Made by a program: the position numbers and the translations under genes. 64,000 bases of DNA, taken from contig OZ034969.1 in NCBI GenBank assembly GCA_964030785.1, positions 72,343,562-72,407,561 of the forward strand. The letters run 5' to 3'. Positions 33,801 to 45,800 of this stretch are shown here, one piece after another (position 1 is the first letter of the stretch; each line of letters begins with the position of its first letter). This DNA is from Siderastrea siderea (Eukaryota; Cnidaria; Anthozoa; Scleractinia; Rhizangiidae). The notes beneath the pieces were generated by a model. It was not told the DNA's origin, did no database searches, and saw nothing but the letters and a program-made list of their open reading frames with translations.

Positions 33801-36800
33801 TATGTTTATTTATTTGCCCCAAAATATTATAGATAGGTTACAATATTTCAGTTTACAGGTACAATTAGGAGCAGGAGCTCTCAACAAACCTTACTGGGCT
33901 TACAAGAAGAGCCTGTTTTGTAGTCTATCATTCAAAATCATAGACCTTGCAAGTTACAAATACAGTGTTTACGGACAGAACATTAATCTTGCAGTAAATG
34001 AAAGTTGTTAGCAACTAGTGTTTATTTACTGAACTGAAATTGCTACATATCTAGCACATCTATGCAAGAATTGATGTCATTCCACCTTTTTCAGATGGGA
34101 AATCCTTTGTACATATGGCCCATTCTTTTTGTCAACACAGAATTGTCTATGATGTAATGACTCAGTGCTTTCTTTTGAAAGCATTTTAGTAGCTTTTAGC
34201 CTTGCATGGTTTTCATGTACTTTGATTGTGATGTTACGTTATTGTGCTGCTCAGGGGCATTGGAGGTGAGATTGGACAGGATGGAGATTTCATGATCTTT
34301 GAAGGCAGTCGTTATCGTGGGGGTTTCATGTACAAGACACTGGCGATGTCTGCGATAGTAAGCTCAATTTATTAGCTCATTATGTACAGTGGAGTCCCGT
34401 TATCTCGAACCTCCATGGGGACCAGGGAAAAGGCTCAAGATAACAGGGGTTTGGGATAATGAAGTTGGTGTCAGATGTTTTTTTCAAATATCTTTACCAA
34501 AATATAAAATATATTTACACTGTATCCCCATACCTAAATTAAAACTAAATTCACACATATCATCCGTGCAATTATAAGCAGCAATTCAACGATACCACTT
34601 TGTTATCAGCTTTTATACAAGTGATAGAAATTATAATGGCGCACAAAGTTAGTTCAGGAGTTCTCTGAGAGTTTGCAGACAAAGCATCTGATTTGCCTTA
34701 CTAAGTTTATTGACAAGAACGACTAACAAAGCAAACAAATTTTAGTTTTATGTGCCTCTTTTCTTGAGGGTGGGGGGAGGGAAGCAGATTTGGTTCACCA
34801 AGTTAATGGAGTTCTCGAGATATCCAGGGTAAAATAACAGAGTTACACTTAAAGACAAAAAGGTGGCCATAACTAGGGTAAATTATTATGATTATAGTTT
34901 TTGACAAACAACAACAACAACAACATAACACTAGAAAATTCTGTCCATTAGGTTGTAGAGGGCATCAAACCAACTCTGCTGGAGCTTCAGAAATTTGAGA
35001 CAGCACCTGAAGATGTTGAACTGGAAGGTAAGGATTACAGAGTGTGCCCTTTTAATGTTTTTGAATTGAATTGTGAGATTTAGACAGTACAACGTTTGCT
35101 TATGACTGTTGTATGTGACTTTTGTAGTGCCTGCTGCTCGCGTCGAGCAAAGACCATAATTTATACAACTTGTCATTCTAACATTTTGATTGTGGCTACG
35201 ACTGTCATAGGGTTTTAAAGCATGTTTCAAAATTTTACAACATTTTTCGTGTTGTGTGCAACTGTCATGAAGATGTTGTACGTCTGACTTAGGTGACACA
35301 ATTCGTGTTGTAGACGTGACGTGAGCAAGTCACATACTACAGTTGTAAGGAAAATTGGTACTGGCTGAATCAGCCCTAAAGATTTAGTCATAAAAGACCA
35401 AATTGCAGAACTCTCATTCTTTAATGTTTATTGACAGTACCAACAAAAAGCTTAAAGGAGGGAACAGATGAGGAAAGGCACACTTTTGTGACTGGTGATG
35501 TAGTTGAAGTTGCTGAGGGGGATCTGGCTAATTTGAAGGGAACAGTGCTTAGCATTGATGGAAATAAAATCACCATAATGCCTAAACATGAGGACTTGAA
35601 GGTAAGAATCTTATAGCATTTTTTTGACACAGATACTTGCTGCAAGGATAAGCTGTCTTTCTCAAAATTGTCTCACTCTCAAAGCTCCTTCCTTTGCAGC
35701 CTGGCAGTCAATTTGTATTCTATAAACAATGAGATTGGCCCAGATTCGCAAATTCACCTGATTAAAAAATAATAATAATGGTGTATGAAAAGTTTGGTAT
35801 CTCAAACATTTACATTGTATTTCTGGCCTATTCTTACTAAAGTTTTAATTTACGAGCTTATGATTCTCTGAATTACAACGATGAAATTCTGATTCTGCGG
35901 CAATCGCATCTTCCATTGACTCTTGCATTTCTTTCCTTCATTTGAAAATCAGTTTTGGCTTTTTTGTTATTGTAAAAAACAAATTGACGTCAGTTTTTTA
36001 CGTGTCTGTCCTCTTATTGACGATAAATTTTGTCATAACATTGTCAAAGTTTGTTGTAGATCCACTCGCCTGCGGCTCGAGGATCTACAACACTTTGACA
36101 ATGTTATGACGAAATTTATCGTCAATAAGAGGACAGATGCATAAAAAACTGACATCAATTTGTTAAAATGTTGTTTATGGGAAGTTTAATAATCTTAATG
36201 TCCCTTTTTCATGAAACTGGCTTTTATTATGATCTCTGAAGTACTACTATTCCAAGCATAAAAGAAAACAAGTAGAAACTTCCTTTCATTTTGAATGTTA
36301 GTAGGGTGAATGTTGTGTTCTTTTGTTGCTTAGACTAAGATTCTTTATAGTTCATGGCACATTCTCACACAAGGATTTATGTAATATTCTATTGTTGTTT
36401 ATTCAGGATCCCTTAGAGTTCATGGCACATGAACTTCAAAAGCATTTCAAGATGGGTGATCATGTAAAGGTTATTGGAGGTCGTTACGAGGGAGACACAG
36501 GCCTGATTGTTAGAGTTGAAGACAACATGGTGGTCCTGTTTGCAGATTTAACGATGCATGAGGTAGGTAATCAGATTAGGGCTGCAAAGGTTTATCACAT
36601 GGAAGGGTGATGAAAGGGTGAGGCTAAAAGGTTTCAACATTTTCTAAGTTATGCATTAGTCAATTGCAGCAGGACCCACCCATCCTTCCCTTCCTCTGGG
36701 CATTTTCTGGGGGACATTGTCCAGGAGTTGGCATTGGTGTACCGCTGGAGTTTTGATGGCCTTGTGATTTTGACCTCACAGACCTTTGGCTTCATCCACA

Positions 36801-39800
36801 GATTTGAGGAATTTGCATACTGTGCATGTGTGAGGGTATAAATGGGATATATGATCGGCATAAAAGCTGTGCCACTTGTCAGTAATGCCATAGCAAGTCC
36901 CTTTCAAAATTTTATGCATCAATCATTCCCCTCAAATCTTCTCTCTTCGGAAAAGTCACATCGAATAAGGCTCAGCAGAAAGTGTTAGTTATCAGGCTTG
37001 TTCCAGTGGCCATTTGTTAGATGTGAATGCAATATCCTCTGGTTGACGACTTGCTCGATTCTCATTACCTGCCTACCGGACAGGGCATTGCTTCAGTCTG
37101 TGAGAAGATATACATGCTGATCACTGTGATTCTTTCATGTTGCAGCTCAAGGTTTTGCCCAAAGATCTTCAGTTGTGTACAGAACGGAGCAGTGGAGTGG
37201 ACTCTATGGGCCAGCACCAGTGGGGAGATATGGTGCAGCTGGAGTAAGCTCATACATTTGCCATTTACTCATTTAGAGTGAAAAAAGGATGTGTTGTGAA
37301 CCTGTCTATGCATGGAAGATGACTTTTTGTACTGTAAGGGAGCAATAGTAGAAATTCAAAAAATACCTGGTGAAAAAAATATACCTGGGGAAAGTACTCA
37401 GCAGTTTTAATTTGAATATTAGTGATTTAGGATTTCATGCATGGACTCAAAATCAATAATCACCTTGTACAGTGGTGAGCTACAAAGATTGTGCTGCCAA
37501 GTTTTATGGTGACACCTGGGGATTTAATCCATACACTTAAACTTACAAAATATTGTGTCAATGCAAGAAAGAAAAAGATAAAAAGTTAGTCCCAGTTACA
37601 TGTAGGGGGGCTATAATGGGGTGTTTCTTCAAGTGTAGTGCTATCATTTCAGATTGATGTTAAAAGTCGCTTACATGTTATTTCTTTTTCCTTTCCAGTC
37701 CACAGACTGTAGGAGTCATCATTCGTTTGGACAGGGATATGTTCTCAGTACTGAACCAGCATGGAAAGGTAAGAACTAAACAGAAATGTCATTAACTTTT
37801 TAAGTCCCAAAATCAAAATGCATAATCTCATTACTAGCCTTCTTATATTTCTTATGATTGAAGCGTTTTAGGAGAATTTGTTTATTTCCTTATTCTCAGG
37901 TCCTGTATGTTTGATCAAGCTAGTGGTATAATGTCAAGAAATTAGATGCTTGTCACTATCATCCGTGAAAACGTCTGAGCTCAAAATAAATAAAACAGTT
38001 TGAGTTCTGGTATTATTTCACCTGTTCTCCCCTCTGGTCCTCATGTGTTTCTAAGAGAAGTAGTTTGGAGAAGTTGTAGTTTTCATTCCTGTTAAATTCT
38101 TATGATCATTATGTTTGAATGTGGTTATGTTTGATTATGTAATGATAATGTTCACTTACATGCTGACTACTACTGGGTGTTAATGTGTAAAATACACACG
38201 GTAATACCGTCCATAACTTTAGCAATCGTACATTGGTTTCAGGTGATTCAAGTCAAACATCAGGCTGTGGGTAGAAGAAGAGAGAACAAAAATGCTGTTG
38301 CACTGGATTCAGAACAGGTTTGAAATACATCTTTTGTCCTAAGACCAGGTGTCCAATTACACGTATTTTACTGATCCTCGTCTTGTCTATTTCATTGTTC
38401 TTAGAACTCTGTGCAAGTCAGGGACATAGTAAAAGTCATTGAAGGACCTCATGCTGTATGTATCATTGATGCATCAATAAATCCTTGAATGTTTGAAACT
38501 GCAACAGTGGAAGAGTCCCCCATTAGTGATATCTTTTTTTGGCAATATTTATTGTCCTTACTCACATGTAACTTGCATCATTTCTTGACTAGAACATGTG
38601 ATATTTGTGACTTCTTACTATCGTAAGATAGGTGTGTAATCCACTTAGCTTGTTCCAGGCATTCAGATTCAGGGGGTCAGAGAAAATGCAGCAAATAAGA
38701 AAAAAATATTGTGAGCTGATAAAACAGGGGAACTGCTCGCTATAGCACCCACTCTCTACATAGCACTCTCTGTTTGTCACTGTAGTTTGTTTCCATTATC
38801 ATTGTCCATTGGAAAGAAGCCCACGGATGGTAAGCATTGAATTGCCAGTAACTTGTGCTTTTCTTTTAAAGGGATTACAGGGAGAGATCAAGCATCTGTA
38901 TCGCAGTTTTGCATTCTTGTCTTCTAAGATGGTGATAGAGAATGGTGGGATGATCGTGTGCAAGGCGAAACAGCTTGTACTGGCAGGGGGTGGGAAGGTA
39001 AGGAAGACTGCCACGGCAATGAAGTATATGCCATTGTACAATCGTAATACCTATGTGAGTATTGCAGACTATCGGTAGGGAACATAAAAACCACGGTAAA
39101 TGTTATACTTGAACGATGATAACCCCAGAAAAGATGGAAATGATTTTGCTTGTGCGACTTGCAAATTTTGTTCATCGTATCTGTCATCACTAGATCTTCA
39201 TTGTTGACACTTAAATCATGGCTCTTGAGTTTGCTATTGTCTGTCTACCACTCTGGTCTTATGGTGATGAGATACACATAAAACAATTTTCATATTCTAT
39301 GTCAAGTAATTCACGTGATGTTTAAGTAAGCCTAGTCTAAGAGGTAGTATCTGTGGATATCGTAAAATGGATGAAACATCATTGTGTAGAAGGAAGCTGC
39401 AGAAAACCTTTGACCTTTGTGATGCCCTTTCAATTGCTCTACCAGCTGAGTCCTGGCGTGCGTTTCTCGAAAGCCCCGAAACTTTTCGGGCCGATTTCGG
39501 ACATGATAACTCACACTGTATCTTCTAAACAAAGACGTTTCTAAGCATGAAACTTTGCTAGAAGTTAAATATTTCTTATCTTTACAGACATATTAAAATA
39601 ACAGCCCTGTAGAATGAGTTGTTCATATTTTTACAAATGGCTTTTCGGGGCCGAAATGTTTTCGGGACTTTCGAGAAACACGCCCCTGATTTGTTTTAAG
39701 AAGTTCACATCATATTCCTTGAAGTGATGTTAATGCTAATGTGGTTTGTTTTCCCAGGCGGTTTCCAATACATTAGGGATCAGTGGGTTTGCTCCTGCAT

Positions 39801-42800
39801 CACCACGAATAACAAGTCCTGCAAGAGAAGGAGGTGAGCTTCAGTGTGCGGGACATCTTTTGCCGTGTTTCTCAGTTCATTGTTGTGTGTAAGAGTTACA
39901 CGTACATCAGGCTTTCTTTACGTAAGAGAGTTACTCCCCAATACCACCTTCTACCCAGGTACACACAAACAAGCTGCACAAAGCTCAAATGTTAAATTGT
40001 AGGAACCCAGTCTGGGAAATGTTAGTTGCCCCAGTCAAAACTTGGGCGTACCTTGGGTTATTAGGCTTTTGTTACGGTAGGCAACACCCTTGAAATAGGT
40101 ACCACAAATTGCTTTGAAACCTAACAAAGTACTGTGTAAATTGATTCTCAGTATATACTTTACTGAAAACGGGAGGCCACATTCATGGGATCCTGGGTGA
40201 AAATGTGTGCTTCTCTCTGAAACTGGTTTCCTTTTCTTCTAAGGGCAGAGTAACTGTTAATAATAATAACAAGGTGCTTAAAAACGCATTTTAGAACATA
40301 TTGAAGTATCAATACTTTTTACAATAAGTTATTTACCTAATCTAACTATAAATAGACAATGTTAAAAAGAAAAGTTTTTAATCTCAATTTAAAAGAGTCA
40401 ACTGTGGAACACTGTTTGATTATAATGGGCAAGTCATTCCAGAGCTTTGGTGCAATGACTGAGAAGGATCTGTCACCATAGGTAACCGTTTTGGTTACTG
40501 TTGCAAATGATAACGTGATTACTAATAGAAGGCTTTTTGGTTCTATAGCTGGTGGTGGTGCTGGTGGCCGTGGTGCCCAGAGAGGAGGAATGGGTCGAGG
40601 ACGAGGTCGAGGCCGTGGAGGTCGTGATATGTCTCTTATTTCACAGACGGTCCGCATCTCGCAGGGACCTTACAAAGGTAATTACAGTTTTGCAATTTTT
40701 GACACACTTAAAATTTCTTTGATAGTGGTCTATTAAAGTAATACCAGAAACTCATAAGGAGTTGAACAAGTCCTTATGAGTTTCTGGTAATACTGTAAAT
40801 TATCTTGAATTTGGTAAACACTGTCCATTTAGCAAACATATATACTTTGAATACTGGAATGCTGTGTTTCTATTTAACTCCATAGAATCTGTAATTTTCT
40901 GTGATCTACCATGAATTATTTTCTAAACCGGTGACTATCCACTCGTAGAAAGTTTTGGCAACATTATCACGAAATAACCAGGAATCTCTATCAACCATTT
41001 CCAGCTTTCTGGGAATTCAACCCTTAATCCAAACACATTCGCTTTCACCAGTTGTTTCAACATGGCAAGGAACCACTGCCTACCATTTCGAACTTTCTGG
41101 CAATCCAATCTGTAATCCAAGTTTCTTTCAGCAGTTTATTCAGCTCTCTAACTTGGTGCTTTGTTTTGCTTGTAGGATATGTTGGTATAGTTAAAGATGC
41201 TACAGACACCACAGCTCGTGTTGAGCTGCACAGCAGCGTCAAGACAATCTCGGTCGATAGAATGAGGCTCACTATTATTGGGTAAGCAGCAGTTTCATGT
41301 TTTCTCACCAAAGAAAGAGTGGTTAAAAGGTACTCCTAACTCGACAATAGCAGCAAATGCAAAGTATGTAATGAAGTTAAAATTGCACAGGTTGAGATAC
41401 ATATAAAGTGCATATTATATATACAGTACTGCAACTCACACAAAGAAATTCTAAGGCTACCAATGGTGGGGCAAAGATTTCCAAAGATTATGCAAAGATT
41501 GGAGATGGTTTTGAACATTTTTCGTTGATAACTGGTAGTTTGCAAATTTTCCAGCAAAGTGCACGATAGTTTTAATTTGAATGGTAACAGTTGAGAACTT
41601 CATCTTCACCGACTCTGTCATTGCAGCCCAGTCAAAATGTGCCGGCAGCTGGCGATTTTGCCGCCTACAACGAAACATCTGCCGCCGGCCTACTTTACAC
41701 TAAATGTTATTAATGACAAATACGAGGTCTCTTCTACAGCACAATAAACAGTACCGCAGGAAAAAGCTGCTCAATAGCATTCATGTGAATAGTCACCTGT
41801 AGGATTTCATTCCACCAACACCGAAAGTTAGGAACGCAGTGTACAGCATAATAATCAGCACCACAGGAAAGTACTGCTCAGTAGCTTTCATTTGAATGGT
41901 CACACTTTAGGATTTCATCACAAACTTGAAAGTTAGAACCACGTTGTGCAGTATTATAAACAGCACAGCTGGAGAGTACCGCTCAGTAGCTTTCATTCGA
42001 ATAATCTCGTGCATTCTAAGGTTTTGGCCACAGATGTAAAAGTGAGAACCACGTTGTACAATTCTTTGCTCAGTAGTGTCATTTGAATGATCACAGTTAA
42101 GGATTATATCCTCAGACTCGAAATTAAATCCATGTTACGTGACTTATGGTTCCACACCACAGTAATACCACCCTCTTATCTTTTTTCATTGCACAGTGGT
42201 CCATCAAGCCGCGGCAGCTCAGTCTATACTAAGACTCCTATGTATGGATCCCAGACCCCCATGTATGGTTCTCAGACCCCCATGCATGGCTCACGGACAC
42301 CCATGTATGGCTCACAGACTCCGACTCACGGCGATGGTAAACAGAACAATTGTGTATTATAACTGAATGTATTATATAGATTTGTTAGCGTTTTCACTCA
42401 CGTGTAAATTTATTGGAGAAAGTGTTTACTTAAAAAAACACTTCAACTCCCACAGGATTGGCTCGCTAACCAATATGGCCGCCATTTCATTGTTTTTGGT
42501 ACACCAATATGGCCGCCATGACGTCATATTTGTCGTGAATATAGTGAGGAACACCACTCTCCCATCTTGCTTTAATTCTGAGATCAGCAATGTGCGTTTT
42601 CTTGGGTAGCGTTGTAACGTGCTCTAATTGGTGAATTCACTTTCCTCATCAAATTTCTCTTGTTTTTGTCGCAGGAAGCCGCACGCCTCATTATGGCTCA
42701 ATGACACCATCCCACGATCCTTCACGTACCCCGCTTCACGGTGGAGCCTGGGATCCAACTCAGCCAAATACTCCCGCGCGCAATGAGGATTATGATTACA

Positions 42801-45800
42801 ACTTTGATACATCCACCCCCTCCCCTGGGGTAAGTCATACGTTCCCTTCTTTTTCCCTTGGGGTAAAGCGTGTTCAAACCACCCGAAGGTGACCGTGGTT
42901 GCGTCAGTACTAAAGGTTTCATTTATGCAATGGACGCTTTCATTTTCATCTTGAACATCAACACAGAAATACCGTATAAAATACGCCTAGCGAGTAGCCC
43001 GGCCTGACCATACCCGTCCTAAGTTCTCAGTCAACTACAAAAATAGACTACGAGCAGTCCCTCTTTCCAATCAGGGATAGCTGAGCATCGCCTGTTGCGT
43101 GGAAACGTGACGCATGTGTGTGGTAGGCTGATTACTACACAGGCGGCTCATTGCGTTTCCACGCGGCACACTTGCGTGTTCTTTTCGCTCGACTATCCCT
43201 GAACGGAAAGAGAGACTACTCGTAGTCTACTACTAAAACAAGGAACTTAAAAATTATTCTGTTCAGGTTACATTTTGGCTTCGTAAGATTTCTCGGCACA
43301 TGAGAGTCGCTAAGTTTGAAGGAATGAACGAATGCATTACGCACACAAACGTTGTGAGACAAACTCCGTGCAACCCTTCTATTAGTGAAATTCCTAAAGA
43401 TCCACAAGGTCTCTCTTTCACCAAGGCTAGTTCTAGCGAAAATTTTCGTGAGCGACCAACTTCCTTTACTTTCATGGTGTGACTAAATGGCTGGTATGTC
43501 ACTTGAGACCTCTGATAAAAAGCAATTTTCTAGCATGAACGAAAGTCGATATTTTAATATATGATCATCTATGAAAGGTCCTTATTGAGATAGGTCCAAC
43601 AAGATTCTGTGTTAACATTTTAAAAGATAATTTAAAATGGTTTGTTGACATGTCAATTTAAAAATGTCAATTTAAAAATAATTCTTGCATATCTTTCTCT
43701 CTCATGCAGGTTTACGGGACACCGAACCCAGCCACTCCCGGAGGGTATGGAGGACCGTATACCCCCAATACCCCTGGGGGAGGAATGTACGGCTCGGAGC
43801 CTAGCTATTCTCCATACACCCAGTCCCCATCCCCCGCTGGCTATGGTAACCCCATGACACCTGGAAGTATAGCTCCGGTATCCCCCGCATTTAATCCCCT
43901 CACCCCTGGGGCAGGCATGGAGGAAACACAGGCCGACTGGGTCACGACTGACATTGAAGTACGAATTAATGAAAATCACGAGGTGAGTTTATTCTTTGGG
44001 GATCCGTTTTTGTGTGTGTGTGGTGTGTGCAAATTAGGTATCTCAAGTTCTCAGTTTTTTACCTCTCTGTCACCTATTTTTGGTGTTAGACATTCTGGGA
44101 ACAAATGGGACCCAAAAATAATGGTTTAGTTTCGTTTAAAATGTACTCAAAGTGTTTTCTGAAACCGATAAGTGGGAGACTGGTGACGAGCTGGGTCATT
44201 TACTAGGTTCATATGGGACATACTTCCTGTATGCTGTGAGTGTAGTGAAAGAGCAATGAGTGCCTGTACTTGCAAGCAGGACTAAACACGGTTTACTTGC
44301 TCTTGGCCGAGCTCAAGTCTGTGTCAAACGCCTTTATTTACGGTGGTACATTCCGACGACGCAAATACATTCGGGCAGAGCAGGTTTAACTCTAGACTAC
44401 GAGCAGCCCCTCTTCCTGCTTAGAGAAAGTCACAAGTGACAAGAACGTGCGAACGCGAGCGGAATCGGCTGCCATGGAAACCTAATGTGCATCTGCTGAG
44501 CTAAAACTCGGTTAAAACAAGATAACGTCCGCCGTAGCGTCTTTTAAATGTCAACCTCTTGCTGTTTTAAGAAAATTTTGCTACATTTATTTGTGATAAA
44601 CAAAAAACGAAAGACAAAGAGACGTTGCTATGATCCCCCGTCATCTTGTAACTGAATTTTTGCTTGTGTCCACGTTGCTCTCCAGTTTCAGTTAGTTTCA
44701 TCACGTGCTATGTCGCGACTCTAACTTAAATGTCATATGGTTTTGTCGTTTGCAGGACCCGCAGCTGATGGACAAGAAGGGCGTGGTCCGCACTGTCTCT
44801 GGAAACACGTGCACAGTGTATTTGTATGACGAGAAGCGTGACGTCAGTGTCTCTATTAATAACGTCGATCCTGGGGAACCAGTTAAACAGGATAAGGTAT
44901 GCCGTAGATCTAGTTTGACGAGTTATCTTTCATTGACTTTGTTATTGTTTCAGCAATTTTTTTTTTTTTTTTTTTGCGTTGCTGTAAAGTTGCATTAAAA
45001 AGCAAGCATTGACTTTGAAACCGGAGTCAGATGACTGGGTAGAAAGGTTAGAAAGAACTACTTAAGGCAAAACCACAGCGACAAACCAGTGAGGAGTGCC
45101 AGATCTTGTGTAGACCTGGATCAGTAAAAATCTTGAAGACTAAAGTAAGCAACAGTAAACTGATCCTTACGACAAGAAGTTTGCGAAATTTAAATTGAGA
45201 CAGAAAGGAAATAAAATGATCTATTTGCCCGATATTTCGGTTTGCAAAACAAACCTTCTTCGGGGGCTAAAAAAGAAAAGTGAATACAACTACAAGACGA
45301 CCGTTACATACATGGGTTTTAAAATACAGACAATTGACAACTACAAGATGAAAATTTGTTTAACAAACGCTTGTTTGTGTATCAACTTTCTTCTTACGCA
45401 AAAATTTGTTTATCAACTTTCTGCAATCACGAGGATACAGTCACCGCTTTCTCAAAAAAGAAATCAACCGCGTACGCAACATCCCACGCCAAGAAACTCT
45501 TAACCACGACCACAGAACAACAACTCAGACCAAACCCCTTTTGTTATTACGTATACTCCAGCTCTTCCCAACGTTTCCACTATTATACAAAAGAATAGAA
45601 ACATTCTTCAATCCTCCACTCGCTGCAAACAAACATTCCCGTTTCCACCCATCGTGGCTTATAAACGAAGCCCGAACCTACGTGATCTACTTGTTAGAAG
45701 CACTTTGCGTGACGTACTACACAACGAAAACCATCCTCTGGCATTTCTAAATGTAACCATTCCGCGCTGCCTCACCTGTCCGTTCCTACAGCAAGACCAA

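Larger units (their letters stand above)
33720..41281 (+). other. SUPT5H: SUPT5H exons 14-26: linker and central KOW domains
   Basis: Recognisable KOW units are [18 protein letters not shown] in exon 17, [18 protein letters not shown] in exon 18, [16 protein letters not shown] across exons 22-23, and [19 protein letters not shown] across exons 25-26. Exon 25 also encodes a Gly/Arg-rich linker ([14 protein letters not shown]), a typical arginine-methylation substrate in SPT5. Exon 14 has the basic segment [13 protein letters not shown] that precedes the second NGN-proximal block. Confidence 0.92.

Noticed and set aside
42722..43979. Minus-strand frames opposite the SUPT5H C-terminal exons
   Set aside because: They are antisense shadows of the proline/glycine-rich coding sequence.
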